Position numbers and translations under genes: made by a program. Of a DNA stretch of 64,000 bases, positions 1 to 7,933 are shown piece after piece (the stretch's first letter is position 1; every line of letters begins with the position of its first letter). Source of the stretch: Pandoraea communis (GTDB lineage: Bacteria > Pseudomonadota > Gammaproteobacteria > Burkholderiales > Burkholderiaceae). The DNA is taken from contig NZ_CABPSJ010000001.1 of NCBI RefSeq assembly GCF_902459745.1, forward strand, positions 682,001 through 746,000. Reading direction: 5' to 3'. The notes beneath the pieces were generated by a model, which saw only the letters and a list, made by a program, of their open reading frames with translations, was not told the DNA's origin and did no database searches.

Positions 1-1
1 G

Positions 2-202
2 GCAGCGTCGCTCGCTGAGCACGCCAAAATGATGCAGCAGATGCCCGGCATGACTCACGCCGAGCCCAATGCCATGACGGTGGAACCCGGCGAGCGCAAG
101 ACGCTCGTGTGGCACTTCACCCAACCGGGGACGGTGGAATTCGCCTGCCTCGAACCGGGGCACTTCGAAGCCGGCATGCGCGGCGTGGTCAACGTACGCT
201 GA
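2..202 (+). CDS. Cupredoxin-domain protein, C-terminal part (cut by window start)
   Basis: This is the last 66 codons of a gene that enters from the left edge. The tail shows the type-1 copper-site pattern of cupredoxins: a Cys in FACLEPGHFEAGM, followed by the His and Met of the same loop, so Cys, His and Met ligands are present. The upstream His ligand would lie outside the window. The Met-rich stretch KMMQQMPGM is typical of periplasmic copper proteins of the plastocyanin/azurin-like family. The role is probably periplasmic copper binding or electron transfer. No terminator with a T-run follows; a GC-rich hairpin lies near 234-262. Confidence 0.8.
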   Translation, partial: AASLAEHAKMMQQMPGMTHAEPNAMTVEPGERKTLVWHFTQPGTVEFACLEPGHFEAGMRGVVNVR

Positions 203-320
203 TCGCAGCGCGGAGGTGCCGTAACCGGCACGCCGGGGACGCGTCGGCTTCGGCGCCGTCCCCACGCGAGGCCGGTACATGTCCAGTGCATCTCCGGTGC
301 GGCTGCCGCCTTTCAGGCGG

Positions 321-902
321 TCAGTCGCACCGCGCCAGACCACCGCTGAGCGCTTCGGTTGCGTCGGCTTCGAATGCCGCCACGTCACGCACCTTCAGCC
401 GTAACCGGAGCGTGACGGCATCGTCGTAGGCGGCGTCGAGCACCTCGGCCGAGTGACGCTCCGCCAGCCGGCGCAGCGTCGCTTCGTGCGCAAACGTGCA
501 GCGGTAACGCGGCTCCGTCGTCGGTTCGACGGCAGTGAGCGTCGCAAGCTTCAGCGCTTCGCTCACCGCCTGTCCGTAAGCCCGGGTCAACCCGCCTGCG
601 CCGAGCTTGATACCGCCGTAGTACCGCACGACAACCGCCAGCACATTCGCCAGCCCCTTGTGCATGAGCACGTTGTACATCGGCTTGGCCGCCGTGCCTC
701 CCGGCTCACCGTCGTCGTCGAAACCCGACGCACCTTCACACAACAACACCCAGCAGTAATGCGTGGCGTTGGGGTAACGCCCACGCAGCGCGTCGAGTTC
801 GCGCATCGCGGCCTCTCGCGAGGTCACGGGCATGACGATGCCGATAAACCGGCTTTTCCTGATGTCCAGCTCGGTCTCGACCGGTGCTGCCAATGCATAC
901 AT
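321..902 (-). CDS. yigZ: YigZ/IMPACT-family protein
   Basis: A 193-residue protein with the N-terminal UPF0029/IMPACT fold. Recognisable pieces are KSRFIGIV near residue 16, the FDDDGEPGGTA segment near 61-71, and VRYYGGIKLGAGGL near 91-104, which is the family signature. A shorter DUF1949-type C-terminal domain follows. The length matches bacterial YigZ. The family is linked to translation control or proline-peptide metabolism by structure only, so the function stays general. It ends close to the start of nothing obvious; the next gene on this strand, phzF-like, is 21 nt upstream and probably cotranscribed. Confidence 0.88.
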   Translation of the reverse strand: MYALAAPVETELDIRKSRFIGIVMPVTSREAAMRELDALRGRYPNATHYCWVLLCEGASGFDDDGEPGGTAAKPMYNVLMHKGLANVLAVVVRYYGGIKLGAGGLTRAYGQAVSEALKLATLTAVEPTTEPRYRCTFAHEATLRRLAERHSAEVLDAAYDDAVTLRLRLKVRDVAAFEADATEALSGGLARCD

Positions 903-923
903 ACGACACTCTTCCCCCGCGCC

Positions 924-1793
924 TTACAGGCGCACCTCGCCGCGCGCAAGTTCGATGACGTTGCCGCCGACGCGAATCTCCCGATTTGCCGTCACTTCAA
1001 GCGTCAGTCGGCACGGACGCTCGATGGCATCGCCCTGCGTCACGCGTGCGCGCACCGGCAGCGGATAGCCCTGACCGATGAACCAGCCGCCGAGGTTGGC
1101 GCAAGCCGAACCGGTGCCCGGATCTTCGTTCACCCCGCCACCCTGTGTCGTGAAGAAATAGCGTGCGCTCACCTGCAACTCGCCGTCCTTCTCGCCATCG
1201 ATCGAAAACACGTAACCGGTCTTGCGCTCAAGGCTCGAGAGTGGCCACCGCTCCATACGCGCGCTGTCGGGCTGCGCCCGCGCGACGGCGTTGGCGTCGC
1301 GCAGCGGAATCAGCAGTTGATCGGCACCAGTATCGACCCATTGCGGCGATTGCGCGAGATCGTCGCGGCTCAGTTGCACCAGCGCCGCGATGTCGGCATC
1401 CGCTTCACTTGCCTTCTTGATTTTCGGCTCACCCGACGAGGGCGCCGTCAGCGTCCAGTGATCGCCGTCGGCCTTGACCGGCACGAGTCCGGCGGCGAAT
1501 TGCAGCGTCACGTCGTCGCCCAGCTCACGCATGGCGCGCAATACGTGTGCCGTACCCAGCGTCGGATGCCCGGCGAAACGCATCTCGTAGCCGGGCGTGA
1601 AGATGCGCACATGCGCGTCGGCCGTCTCCGAGGGAAAAATGAATGTCGTCTCCGACAGATTGAACTGCCGTGCCAGCAATCGCATTTCCTCATCGCTCAG
1701 GCCGCGCCCGTCTTCGAACACGCACAGCGGATTGCCGCCGAAGGTGGTTTCGGCGAACACATTGACGATACGAAATGCATAGGTGCGGCTCAT
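924..1793 (-). CDS. PhzF-family isomerase-like protein
   Basis: A 289-residue PhzF-fold protein (diaminopimelate-epimerase-like). The N-terminal signature VNVFAETTFGGNPLCVF and the second-half segment EDPGTGSACANLGGWF, with GTGSA as the conserved loop, are clear. In PhzF the catalytic Glu sits just after the GNPL motif. Most family members outside phenazine clusters have unknown substrates, and no phenazine genes are present here. I chose the start at 1793 because GGAG lies eight bases upstream; a longer frame begins at 1829 without a ribosome site. It lies 21 nt upstream of yigZ on the same strand. Confidence 0.88.
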   Translation of the reverse strand: MSRTYAFRIVNVFAETTFGGNPLCVFEDGRGLSDEEMRLLARQFNLSETTFIFPSETADAHVRIFTPGYEMRFAGHPTLGTAHVLRAMRELGDDVTLQFAAGLVPVKADGDHWTLTAPSSGEPKIKKASEADADIAALVQLSRDDLAQSPQWVDTGADQLLIPLRDANAVARAQPDSARMERWPLSSLERKTGYVFSIDGEKDGELQVSARYFFTTQGGGVNEDPGTGSACANLGGWFIGQGYPLPVRARVTQGDAIERPCRLTLEVTANREIRVGGNVIELARGEVRL

Positions 1794-2047
1794 GACAAAT
1801 CTCCAGTTGGGGGCGGCGGACAACGGCACGGCCCTCGGGCCTTGTCAGCCGGAGGTGCCGATATCTGCCGGCCGCGCCAGTTTGTGCTGCGGTGGCCGGC
1901 CGGCTGGCCTTGCGAAAGAAGGTTCGTAGTCTCGCACATCGAGCGGCGGCACGCGCACCGATGCTGACGCTTTCGGCCTTTTGTACCCTGGCCGATAGGA
2001 ATCGTCTGTCTCCCCGCCGGACGGCGAGCGTTCGCCAACCGCCGCCA

Positions 2048-2070
2048 ATTGTCACCAACCAGTTGACAAT
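2048..2070. promoter_or_regulatory. Operator-like palindrome ATTGTCA-N9-TGACAAT
   Basis: Seven-base arms are perfectly inverted around nine bases. The centre (2059) is about 65 bases upstream of the start expected from the promoter at 2090-2117, which is the usual place for a LysR-type recognition site. The same arms with the same nine-base spacer occur at 23811-23833, upstream of a LysR gene. I infer that this regulator binds here and controls pirin. Confidence 0.6.
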
Positions 2071-2089
2071 AATTCGCCATTCAAGTGGA

Positions 2090-2117
2090 TTGTAGTTCTC
2101 CGTCAGGACTCTAAAAT
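2090..2117 (+). promoter_or_regulatory. Putative promoter of pirin gene
   Basis: TTGTAG (2090-2095), 16 bases, then TAAAAT (2112-2117), giving an expected start near 2124. Both hexamers are good but not perfect sigma-70 matches. A TTGACA also lies inside the palindrome (2063-2068) but has no good -10 partner. Confidence 0.45.
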
Positions 2118-2176
2118 GACATTCATCGAGGCCAATCAAGCCTCTTAACGAAACGATGAAGACACAGGAGCCCATC

Positions 2177-2896
2177 ATGCTGGACATCAGAAAAGCTGCA
2201 GACCGAGGCGTTGCCGATCACGGCTGGCTCAGTTCGCGCCACACGTTCTCGTTTGCCAATTATTACGATCCGAAGCAAGTCGGCTTTTCCGATCTGCTGG
2301 TGATCAACGACGACCGCGTGGCCCCGGCACAGGGCTTCGGCAAGCACCCGCACCGCGACATGGAGATCTTTTCGTACGTGCTCGAAGGCGCGCTCGAACA
2401 CAAGGACACCATGGGTACGGGGTCGGTGATCGAACCGGGTGACGTGCAATTGATGAGCGCCGGGCGCGGTGTTGCGCACAGCGAGTTCAATCACTCGCCC
2501 ACGTCGCCGGTGCACTTCATGCAAATCTGGATCGTGCCGAATCAGACGGGTATTGCACCGGAGTATCAGCAACGACGCTTCACGCCCGAAGAAAAGCGCG
2601 GCCGTCTGCGCATGATCATCTCGCCGGACGGCAGCGACGACTCGCTGCGTATCCATCAGGATGCGCGGGTGTATGCCGGCCTGTTCGACGGTGATGAGTC
2701 GGCCACGCTGACGCTCGCGCCGAACCGCTATGCCTATGTGCATGTGGCGCGCGGCAGCGTGAGCCTTAATGGGGTGGCGTTGGGTGAAGGGGATGGGGTG
2801 CGGGTGCGCGACGAAACCGCGCTCACGCTCTCGAACGGCACCGACGCCGAAGTGCTCGTGTTCGACCTGCGGCCGGAGGAAACGCCCAACTTCTAA
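2177..2896 (+). CDS. Pirin-family protein (bicupin)
   Basis: A 239-residue pirin/YhhW-type bicupin. The metal site is visible as HPHRDMEIFSYVLEGALEH near residues 57-75, with the His-His-Glu ligands, and a later His in SAGRGVAHSEF. YhhW-type pirins have quercetin 2,3-dioxygenase activity; others act as redox sensors, so the substrate cannot be named. The start at 2177 is preceded by AGGAG six bases upstream; the longer start at 2156 lacks one. It is monocistronic with a hairpin at 2975-3006. The palindrome at 2048-2070 suggests control by the LysR protein encoded at 23890. Confidence 0.9.
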   Translation: MLDIRKAADRGVADHGWLSSRHTFSFANYYDPKQVGFSDLLVINDDRVAPAQGFGKHPHRDMEIFSYVLEGALEHKDTMGTGSVIEPGDVQLMSAGRGVAHSEFNHSPTSPVHFMQIWIVPNQTGIAPEYQQRRFTPEEKRGRLRMIISPDGSDDSLRIHQDARVYAGLFDGDESATLTLAPNRYAYVHVARGSVSLNGVALGEGDGVRVRDETALTLSNGTDAEVLVFDLRPEETPNF

Positions 2897-2974
2897 GGCG
2901 AGGCAGGTAGACGCTGCGTACGGTCTGCGTCTCTACGCACGTGGCGTCTTGGACGCGACTCTCCACGCGCCCGC

Positions 2975-3006
2975 GCGGCCGGTACCTCACGGTGCCGGCC
3001 GCGTTT
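2975..3006 (+). terminator. Rho-independent terminator after pirin
   Basis: Twelve-base arms GCGGCCGGTACC (2975-2986) and GGTGCCGGCCGC (2991-3002) with one G-T mismatch and a TCAC loop, followed by GTTTTC. Confidence 0.7.
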
Positions 3007-3039
3007 TCTTATGGCGGCGCCCGCGATTCCTCGGGTAAT

Positions 3040-3525
3040 TCAGGCGTCGCGCATCGTAAGCGAGCAGGCGTCGCCACGTGCGTCGCGGCTGACCGTGACC
3101 CGCGAGAGCCCGGCCAGATGCGGCGCCAGCGCGCGCCAGATAAACGCGCAGAGATTCTCCAGTGTCGCCGGGCCGAGACCGGCGACATCGTCGAGCAGCC
3201 GGTGATCGAGCCGCTCGCTCACCCGGCGCAATTGCGCATCGAGGCAAGCGAGGTCGAGCACCATGCCGCTCTCCCCTTGCGGACTGCCCGTCACTTCCAC
3301 CGTCGCACGGTAGCTATGGCCGTGGATGCGGCGGCTCGCGTCGATGCTCGGCGAATCGATGTCGTGCCGAATCAGCGTGTGCGCCGCTTCGAACACGAAG
3401 CTGCGCGAGAGTGTGAACTGCGCCCGCTTTTGTGTGACGGCGAGACTGCGGGGGCTGCGTTCCACCGTTCGCTTCAGCGGACGCTCGCGCTCGCCACGCG
3501 ACTTGGGCGATCCCTCACGGCTCAT
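3040..3525 (-). CDS. QueD-like 6-carboxytetrahydropterin synthase paralogue
   Basis: A 161-residue PTPS/QueD-fold protein. The zinc ligands are present: FEAAH and, later, HGHSY. In canonical QueD the catalytic Cys lies four residues before that second motif (CGRLHGH); here the same stretch reads SRRIHGH, so Cys appears replaced by Ser. Its ATG overlaps the stop of the upstream COG0523 gene (ATGA, 3522-3525), so the two are translationally coupled. Comparative studies of COG0523 proteins describe a second QueD copy beside them, proposed to act under zinc limitation. Whether this copy makes the queuosine precursor is open. A longer in-frame start at 3630 lies inside the upstream gene and is unlikely. 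Confidence 0.82.
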   Translation of the reverse strand: MSREGSPKSRGERERPLKRTVERSPRSLAVTQKRAQFTLSRSFVFEAAHTLIRHDIDSPSIDASRRIHGHSYRATVEVTGSPQGESGMVLDLACLDAQLRRVSERLDHRLLDDVAGLGPATLENLCAFIWRALAPHLAGLSRVTVSRDARGDACSLTMRDA

Positions 3526-4784
3526 GCGTTCTCGCTTGCCACCTCGCTTTCCATCTCGATCGGCAGCGCATGCTCGGCATCGCGCCATGCGCGATCGCCC
3601 TGCGACAGCTCGACAGCACTCAGACAACACGCGTGGAACGCCCGTTCGACGGCATCGCGATCCATGTCACGTCCGATGAAGACCACTTCGTTGATGCGAT
3701 CGCCCCACGGCGCTTCCCAATTCGCCTCGATGACGGCACGCTGCGGGTCACCTTCCGGCGGCCATTGATCCTCGTCTGCGGCGGCCCACCAATGACCCAC
3801 GGGCTCCAGCGTCGCAGTGTTGCCCGCGCGCGAGTAGGCCAGCGCCCACGCCGGCCGGTTCGCGGCCCAAACATACCCCTTGGCACGAATCAGCCCATCG
3901 AACGGCATCGACATGAACGATGCGAAGCGCGCCGGATGCAGCGGCTCACGCTGGCGCAGCACGAAGCTCGTCACGCCGTAAGTGTCGTCTTCCGAGTCGT
4001 GCTCGCCCGCGAGCGCTTGCGCCCATCCGGCCATCTGTTGCGCGCGCTGTGCATCGAACAGCCCCGTGCCCAGCACTTCGGGCAACGGCACCTGTCCGCG
4101 CCCGCCCAACACGATGCGAGCCGACGGATTGAGACCGGTAATCAGCGCCTTGACGGCGTCGAGCCGCGTTGCATCGACGCAATCCACCTTGCTCACCACC
4201 ACCACGTCCGCGAACTCGATCTGCTCGGTCAGCAGTTCGGCAAGACGCCGCTCGTCTTCCTCCCCTGCCACTTCGCCTCGCTGCGCAAGCGTGTCGAGGC
4301 TGTGGAAGTCTTCGAGCACATGCAAGGCGTCGACGACCGTCACCATCGTATCCAGACGCGCAATGTCGGCGAGCGACTGGCCGGCCTCGTCGCGAAACTC
4401 GAACGTCGCGGCCACCGGCATCGGCTCGGCAATGCCCGTCGACTCGATGAGCAGGTAATCGAAGCGGCCGTCCAACGCAAGCTCACGCACGGCGATGAGT
4501 AAATCCTCGCGCAGCGTGCAGCAGATGCAACCGTTGCTCATCTCGACGAGTCGCTCTTCCGTGCGCGACAGCGCCGCACCCGCGTTGGCCGCGCCGCGCT
4601 CCACGAAAGAGGCGTCGATGTTCACCTCGCTCATGTCGTTGACGAGCACGGCCACTCGCAAGCCGTCGCGATTGCACAGCACATGATTGAGCAGCGTGGT
4701 TTTGCCCGCGCCGAGAAAGCCGGAAAGCACGGTGACAGGCAGGCGGCGATCGGCGCCGCCGGATTTCGCGAGAGGGAGGGTCAT
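3522..4784 (-). CDS. COG0523 (CobW/ZigA-type) metallochaperone GTPase
   Basis: A 420-residue G3E-family P-loop GTPase. Walker A GFLGAGKT is at residues 22-29; the family metal site CICC is at 86-89 (Cys86, Cys88, Cys89); an ESTGIAEP motif follows near 114. The C-terminal CobW domain includes a His/Asp-rich HDSEDD. ZigA/YeiR/ZNG1 relatives deliver zinc to client proteins during starvation, while CobW serves cobalamin synthesis; no cobalamin genes are nearby. The coupled QueD-like gene and the two palindromes upstream (4933-4996) argue for zinc. The ATG at 4784 is the only sensible start. Confidence 0.88.
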   Translation of the reverse strand: MTLPLAKSGGADRRLPVTVLSGFLGAGKTTLLNHVLCNRDGLRVAVLVNDMSEVNIDASFVERGAANAGAALSRTEERLVEMSNGCICCTLREDLLIAVRELALDGRFDYLLIESTGIAEPMPVAATFEFRDEAGQSLADIARLDTMVTVVDALHVLEDFHSLDTLAQRGEVAGEEDERRLAELLTEQIEFADVVVVSKVDCVDATRLDAVKALITGLNPSARIVLGGRGQVPLPEVLGTGLFDAQRAQQMAGWAQALAGEHDSEDDTYGVTSFVLRQREPLHPARFASFMSMPFDGLIRAKGYVWAANRPAWALAYSRAGNTATLEPVGHWWAAADEDQWPPEGDPQRAVIEANWEAPWGDRINEVVFIGRDMDRDAVERAFHACCLSAVELSQGDRAWRDAEHALPIEMESEVASENA

Positions 4785-4932
4785 GACAACAAAGTCCTGT
4801 GATCTTGTGGGGCGGGCAAGGCGCGCTCAGCACACGCGATCCCCTGAAGGATGCGCGCCGGCGACACCCGCCCGGGATATCTCGCCGCACCGGCGTCATC
4901 GCCCGTCGCCGCGCCGTCCGCAGGCAAATTAA

Positions 4933-4947
4933 TGCAACAGAGTTGCA
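4933..4947. promoter_or_regulatory. Candidate Zur box 1 (TGCAAC-AGA-GTTGCA)
   Basis: A perfect 15-base palindrome with six-base arms, extended by AA/TT-type flanks. It lies about 150 bases upstream of the COG0523 start. The placement in front of a COG0523-QueD pair suggests a Fur/Zur-family site; I assign Zur by context, not by a measured motif. Confidence 0.55.
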
Positions 4948-4981
4948 ATATGCCGCGATGATACGGCGGCCATCCCATTTT

Positions 4982-4996
4982 TGCAACTCAGTTGCA
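4982..4996. promoter_or_regulatory. Candidate Zur box 2 (TGCAAC-TCA-GTTGCA)
   Basis: The second copy of the same palindrome, with identical arms and a different three-base centre. The two centres are 49 bases apart. Both could act on COG0523 (left) and on copC (right). Confidence 0.55.
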
Positions 4997-5257
4997 CATT
5001 CCCGGCGGGCAACACAACGGCTGACGCAACACATCGCCGCACGAAGCCTGTCGCCGGAACCCACGGGCGGCTGCACGGGTCAGCAAGGTCTGCGATACTG
5101 CGCGAGCGGCGCGGGTCGCGTATCCATGCGGGCCAGATCGGCCACCGGCGACCCCGGCATCGGGTGCACGATGCGTTGTTCACAGGTCGCCGGTTCGCCC
5201 GCGAACGCCGCTTTTCAGACCTTCCCGATCTTTCCGTCTTTTTTTGCCGAACTCGAT

Positions 5258-5668
5258 ATGCGTCCTTCCAAGATCGCTTCCCGCGCGCCTCGCGCCACCG
5301 CCTTGTTGCGTCGCGCGACGCAGGGCCTCGCGCTTGCGACAGTTCTGGGGCTAGCCGGGCTCTCTCAGGGGGCATGGGCACATGCGCACGCCGTATCGAG
5401 CGAACCCGCCGCGCAGGCCACCGTCGAAGCGCCGAAGTCGGTGCGTGTCACGTTCGACTCGGCGCTTGAAGGCGCCTTCTCGAAGCTGAGTGTCGTCGAC
5501 GCCCAGGGCAAGCCGGTCACGCAGACGAAGCCCGAACTCGACACCGCGCGCAAAACACTCACGCTATCGCTTCCCACGCTGCCTGCCGGCATCTATCAGA
5601 CGAACTGGACCGCCGTGGCGAGCGACGGCCATCGCACGCAGGGCCACTTCAAGTTCACTGTGAAGTGA
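5258..5668 (+). CDS. copC: CopC-domain periplasmic copper protein
   Basis: A 136-residue CopC-family protein. A long n-region and hydrophobic core (about residues 21-42) end in GAWA, after which the mature protein would begin HAHAVSSEP. In CopC the N-terminal His of the mature chain is a Cu(II) ligand, and it is present. The later segment SDGHRTQGHFKFTV supplies the conserved Asp-Gly-His of the same site. The Met-rich Cu(I) site of plasmid CopC is absent, so it is probably a Cu(II)-only type. It overlaps copD by one base. The ribosome site before 5258 is weak, so the start is the least certain part. Confidence 0.85.
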   Translation: MRPSKIASRAPRATALLRRATQGLALATVLGLAGLSQGAWAHAHAVSSEPAAQATVEAPKSVRVTFDSALEGAFSKLSVVDAQGKPVTQTKPELDTARKTLTLSLPTLPAGIYQTNWTAVASDGHRTQGHFKFTVK

Positions 5669-6657
5669 TGTCGAGCGATCTGGCCGCCGGGACGTGGCAA
5701 CCCGCCACGGCGGGACTGCTGAACCTCGCGCTGGCGCTCGCGCTCGGCGTATTGCTGTTGCGCAGTCCGCACGCCGTGCGGCGCAGTCTCACGGTGCGCG
5801 TGCTGCCCGCGTTTGCCGCCGGGCTTGCCATGCTCGCGTGGATTGCCTACGTCGTCGCAAGTACCGAGGCGATGACCGGCGGCGACTGGGAAAACACGTC
5901 TGCCATGCTCGGCGACGTGTGGCGGGTGCTCACGCAATCGCACTTCGGCCGAATGCAGTGGGTCGCGGCGCTCGGCGTAGCGTTACTGTGTGCGGGGGCA
6001 TGGGCCTGGTACGACGCTCGCCGCCGTCTGCGCGCCGTGTTGCCTATCGCCGACGATCCCCGCGACCGGCATCATCGGCGCGAGCATCGTCAGGAGCGTT
6101 ACGCTCGCACGATCTACGCGGCCGGGGCTGTCGTGCTGGCGCTCGCTCGCGCTGGCACGGGGCACGCGGCCGATGCGTCGACGCCGTGGCTCGCCATCGG
6201 CGTTCATGCGCTGCATGTCGGAGCCGCCGCGTCGTGGGCGGGCGCGTTGCTCGTGGCCGGATGTGCGATCCCGAGTTGGCGTCATTGGCCCGTCGGGGCG
6301 CGCGCCGCCTACGGTGAACGGCTGTCGTCGGTCGCCGCGCTGGCGATGTTCGTCGCACTCGTGACGGGGGCGTTCAACGCCTGGCGCGTGCTCGGTGAGA
6401 CACCCTCGCTGTGGGTCGCCGATCAGAATGCGCCGTATCTGGCGTGGCTGATGACGAAGCTCGTGCTTGTGGCCTGTGCCGCGTTGCTCGGGGCCTGGAA
6501 TCGTTGGCGTTTCCTGCCTCGCCTTGCGCTCGATACGGGTGAGACGCCGCTCGATACGACGGCCTTCGCGCGCGTCGTCGCTATCGAAGCCCTCGTGCTG
6601 GTAATGGTAATGAGTCTGGCCGCGAAGCTTGGCACCACGATGCCCCCGGGCATCTGA
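5668..6657 (+). CDS. copD: CopD-family copper membrane protein
   Basis: A 329-residue polytopic inner-membrane protein with about eight hydrophobic segments. The C-terminal CopD domain includes HALHVGAAASWAGALLVAG near residues 180-198, with conserved His residues. CopD with CopC is thought to import copper or pass it to cuproenzymes. A charged, His-rich loop (DDPRDRHHRREHRQER) sits between segments near 128-143. The ATG at 5668 uses the last base of the copC stop (TGATG), so the pair is coupled. Confidence 0.85.
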   Translation: MSSDLAAGTWQPATAGLLNLALALALGVLLLRSPHAVRRSLTVRVLPAFAAGLAMLAWIAYVVASTEAMTGGDWENTSAMLGDVWRVLTQSHFGRMQWVAALGVALLCAGAWAWYDARRRLRAVLPIADDPRDRHHRREHRQERYARTIYAAGAVVLALARAGTGHAADASTPWLAIGVHALHVGAAASWAGALLVAGCAIPSWRHWPVGARAAYGERLSSVAALAMFVALVTGAFNAWRVLGETPSLWVADQNAPYLAWLMTKLVLVACAALLGAWNRWRFLPRLALDTGETPLDTTAFARVVAIEALVLVMVMSLAAKLGTTMPPGI

Positions 6658-6707
6658 TCGAATTCGATAGCAAGAAACGGAGCGCAGCGTCGCGCCCCGC
6701 TCCCTAC

Positions 6708-6727
6708 ACTGAAGGCAACACTTCAGT
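6708..6727. promoter_or_regulatory. Inverted repeat ACTGAAG-N6-CTTCAGT upstream of ada
   Basis: Perfect seven-base arms lie 19 bases before the ada start. TACACT (6705-6710) overlaps the left arm and could be a -10. It may be an operator or a 5'-UTR hairpin. It does not resemble the E. coli Ada box. Confidence 0.4.
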
Positions 6728-6745
6728 CATCGGGAGAACACCGTG

Positions 6746-7933
6746 ATGCGTACCGACCAAATGACCGCCAAACGTCCGCTTCGCCCCGGCTCCGCCACCT
6801 CTGGCTCGCGCGATGCGCAGGCCCCGGCAGCGCCTGCCCCGGCCTCGCCGCGCTATGCGACCGACGACGCCAAGTGGGCAGCGGTCGTTGCCCGCAGCAA
6901 GCAGGCAGATGGGGAATTTTTCTACTCCGTGCGCACAACCGGCGTGTATTGCCGCCCATCGTGCGGGGCGCGGCTCGCACGGCGCGAGAACGTGGCGTTC
7001 CATACGGATAGGGCAGCGGCCGAACGGGCGGGCTTTCGTCCGTGCAAGCGCTGCAAGCCGGATCAGGACGCACTCGACGCGCGGCACGCTGCACTGGTGA
7101 GCGCCGCGTGCCGGCGTATCGACACGGCCGAGGCGCCTCCACGTCTGGAAGTCCTCGCCGCCGAAGCAGGCCTGAGTCCGCATTATTTCCACCGGCTCTT
7201 TCGCGCCGTCACGGGTGTGACCCCTCGCGCCTATGCCAACGCCCGCCGTGCCGAACGTGTGCGCGACGCGTTGCCTTCGGCCGAGAGCGTCACGTCGGCG
7301 TTCTACGATGCCGGGTTCAATTCCAACGGCCGCTTCTACGCGAAGGCCGATGCGCTGCTCGGCATGAAGCCGGCCGCGTTCCGCGCAGGGGGCAAGGCCG
7401 AGTCGATTCGCTTCGCCGTGGCGCAGTGCTCGCTCGGCGCGCTACTGGTTGCCGCCACCTCGCGCGGCCTGTGCGACATCTCTTTGGGCGACGAACCCGA
7501 GCCGCTCGTGCGGAATTTGCAGGACCGTTTCCCGAAGGCGGAACTGGTGGGCGCGGACGCGGAGTTCGAGCGCTGGGTCGCGCAAGTCGTGGGGTTTGTG
7601 GAGTCACCGCGCATCGGTCTGTCGTTACCGCTCGATGTGCGTGGCACCGCATTTCAGCAACGTGTCTGGCAGGCGCTTCGGGAAGTCCCCGCAGGGGAGA
7701 CGGCCAGCTACGCGCAAATCGCCGAGCGCATCGGTTCACCTCGTGCGGTGCGTGCGGTGGCGCAAGCGTGCGCGTCGAACAAGCTGGCCGTGGCGATTCC
7801 GTGTCACCGGATCGTGCGCAACGACGGCGCACTGTCGGGCTATCGCTGGGGGGTCGAGCGCAAGCGTGCACTGCTCGCTCACGAGCGCGGGGAAAGCAGC
7901 GAAGCGTCGAATCCGGATAAGGGGGAACTGTGA
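6746..7933 (+). CDS. ada: Ada: methyl-phosphotriester sensor, activator and O6-methylguanine methyltransferase
   Basis: A 395-residue protein with full Ada architecture. The N-terminal zinc domain has Cys69, Cys73, Cys100 and Cys103 (VYCRPSC and PCKRC); Cys69 is the equivalent of the methyl-accepting Cys. An AraC-type HTH spans about 115-215. The C-terminal methyltransferase has IPCHRIV, with acceptor Cys353. Methylation of the first domain turns Ada into an activator of the adaptive response. GGGAGA lies eight bases before the ATG at 6746. The next two genes overlap by GTGA and ATGA, forming one alkylation-repair operon. Confidence 0.95.
   Translation: MRTDQMTAKRPLRPGSATSGSRDAQAPAAPAPASPRYATDDAKWAAVVARSKQADGEFFYSVRTTGVYCRPSCGARLARRENVAFHTDRAAAERAGFRPCKRCKPDQDALDARHAALVSAACRRIDTAEAPPRLEVLAAEAGLSPHYFHRLFRAVTGVTPRAYANARRAERVRDALPSAESVTSAFYDAGFNSNGRFYAKADALLGMKPAAFRAGGKAESIRFAVAQCSLGALLVAATSRGLCDISLGDEPEPLVRNLQDRFPKAELVGADAEFERWVAQVVGFVESPRIGLSLPLDVRGTAFQQRVWQALREVPAGETASYAQIAERIGSPRAVRAVAQACASNKLAVAIPCHRIVRNDGALSGYRWGVERKRALLAHERGESSEASNPDKGEL

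Larger units (their letters stand above)
1794..2176. other. Divergent intergenic region phzF-like / pirin
   Basis: This 383-base stretch separates two divergent genes. It holds a 23-bp palindrome (2048-2070) and a pirin-directed promoter (2090-2117). I see no RNA gene or extra reading frame with a ribosome site. Several open frames cross it, but they are GC-rich shadows. Confidence 0.6.
4785..5257. other. Divergent intergenic region COG0523 / copC
   Basis: This 473-base region between divergent genes carries two palindromes (4933-4947 and 4982-4996) in a locally AT-richer core. I see no RNA gene. The stretch 5000-5257, nearest copC, holds no convincing promoter or ribosome site that I can name. 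Confidence 0.6.

Noticed and set aside
453-1967. Long plus-strand open frame opposite yigZ and phzF
   Set aside because: It is antisense to two well-supported genes, is rich in Arg, His and Gln, and has no recognisable domain; it is a GC-rich shadow.
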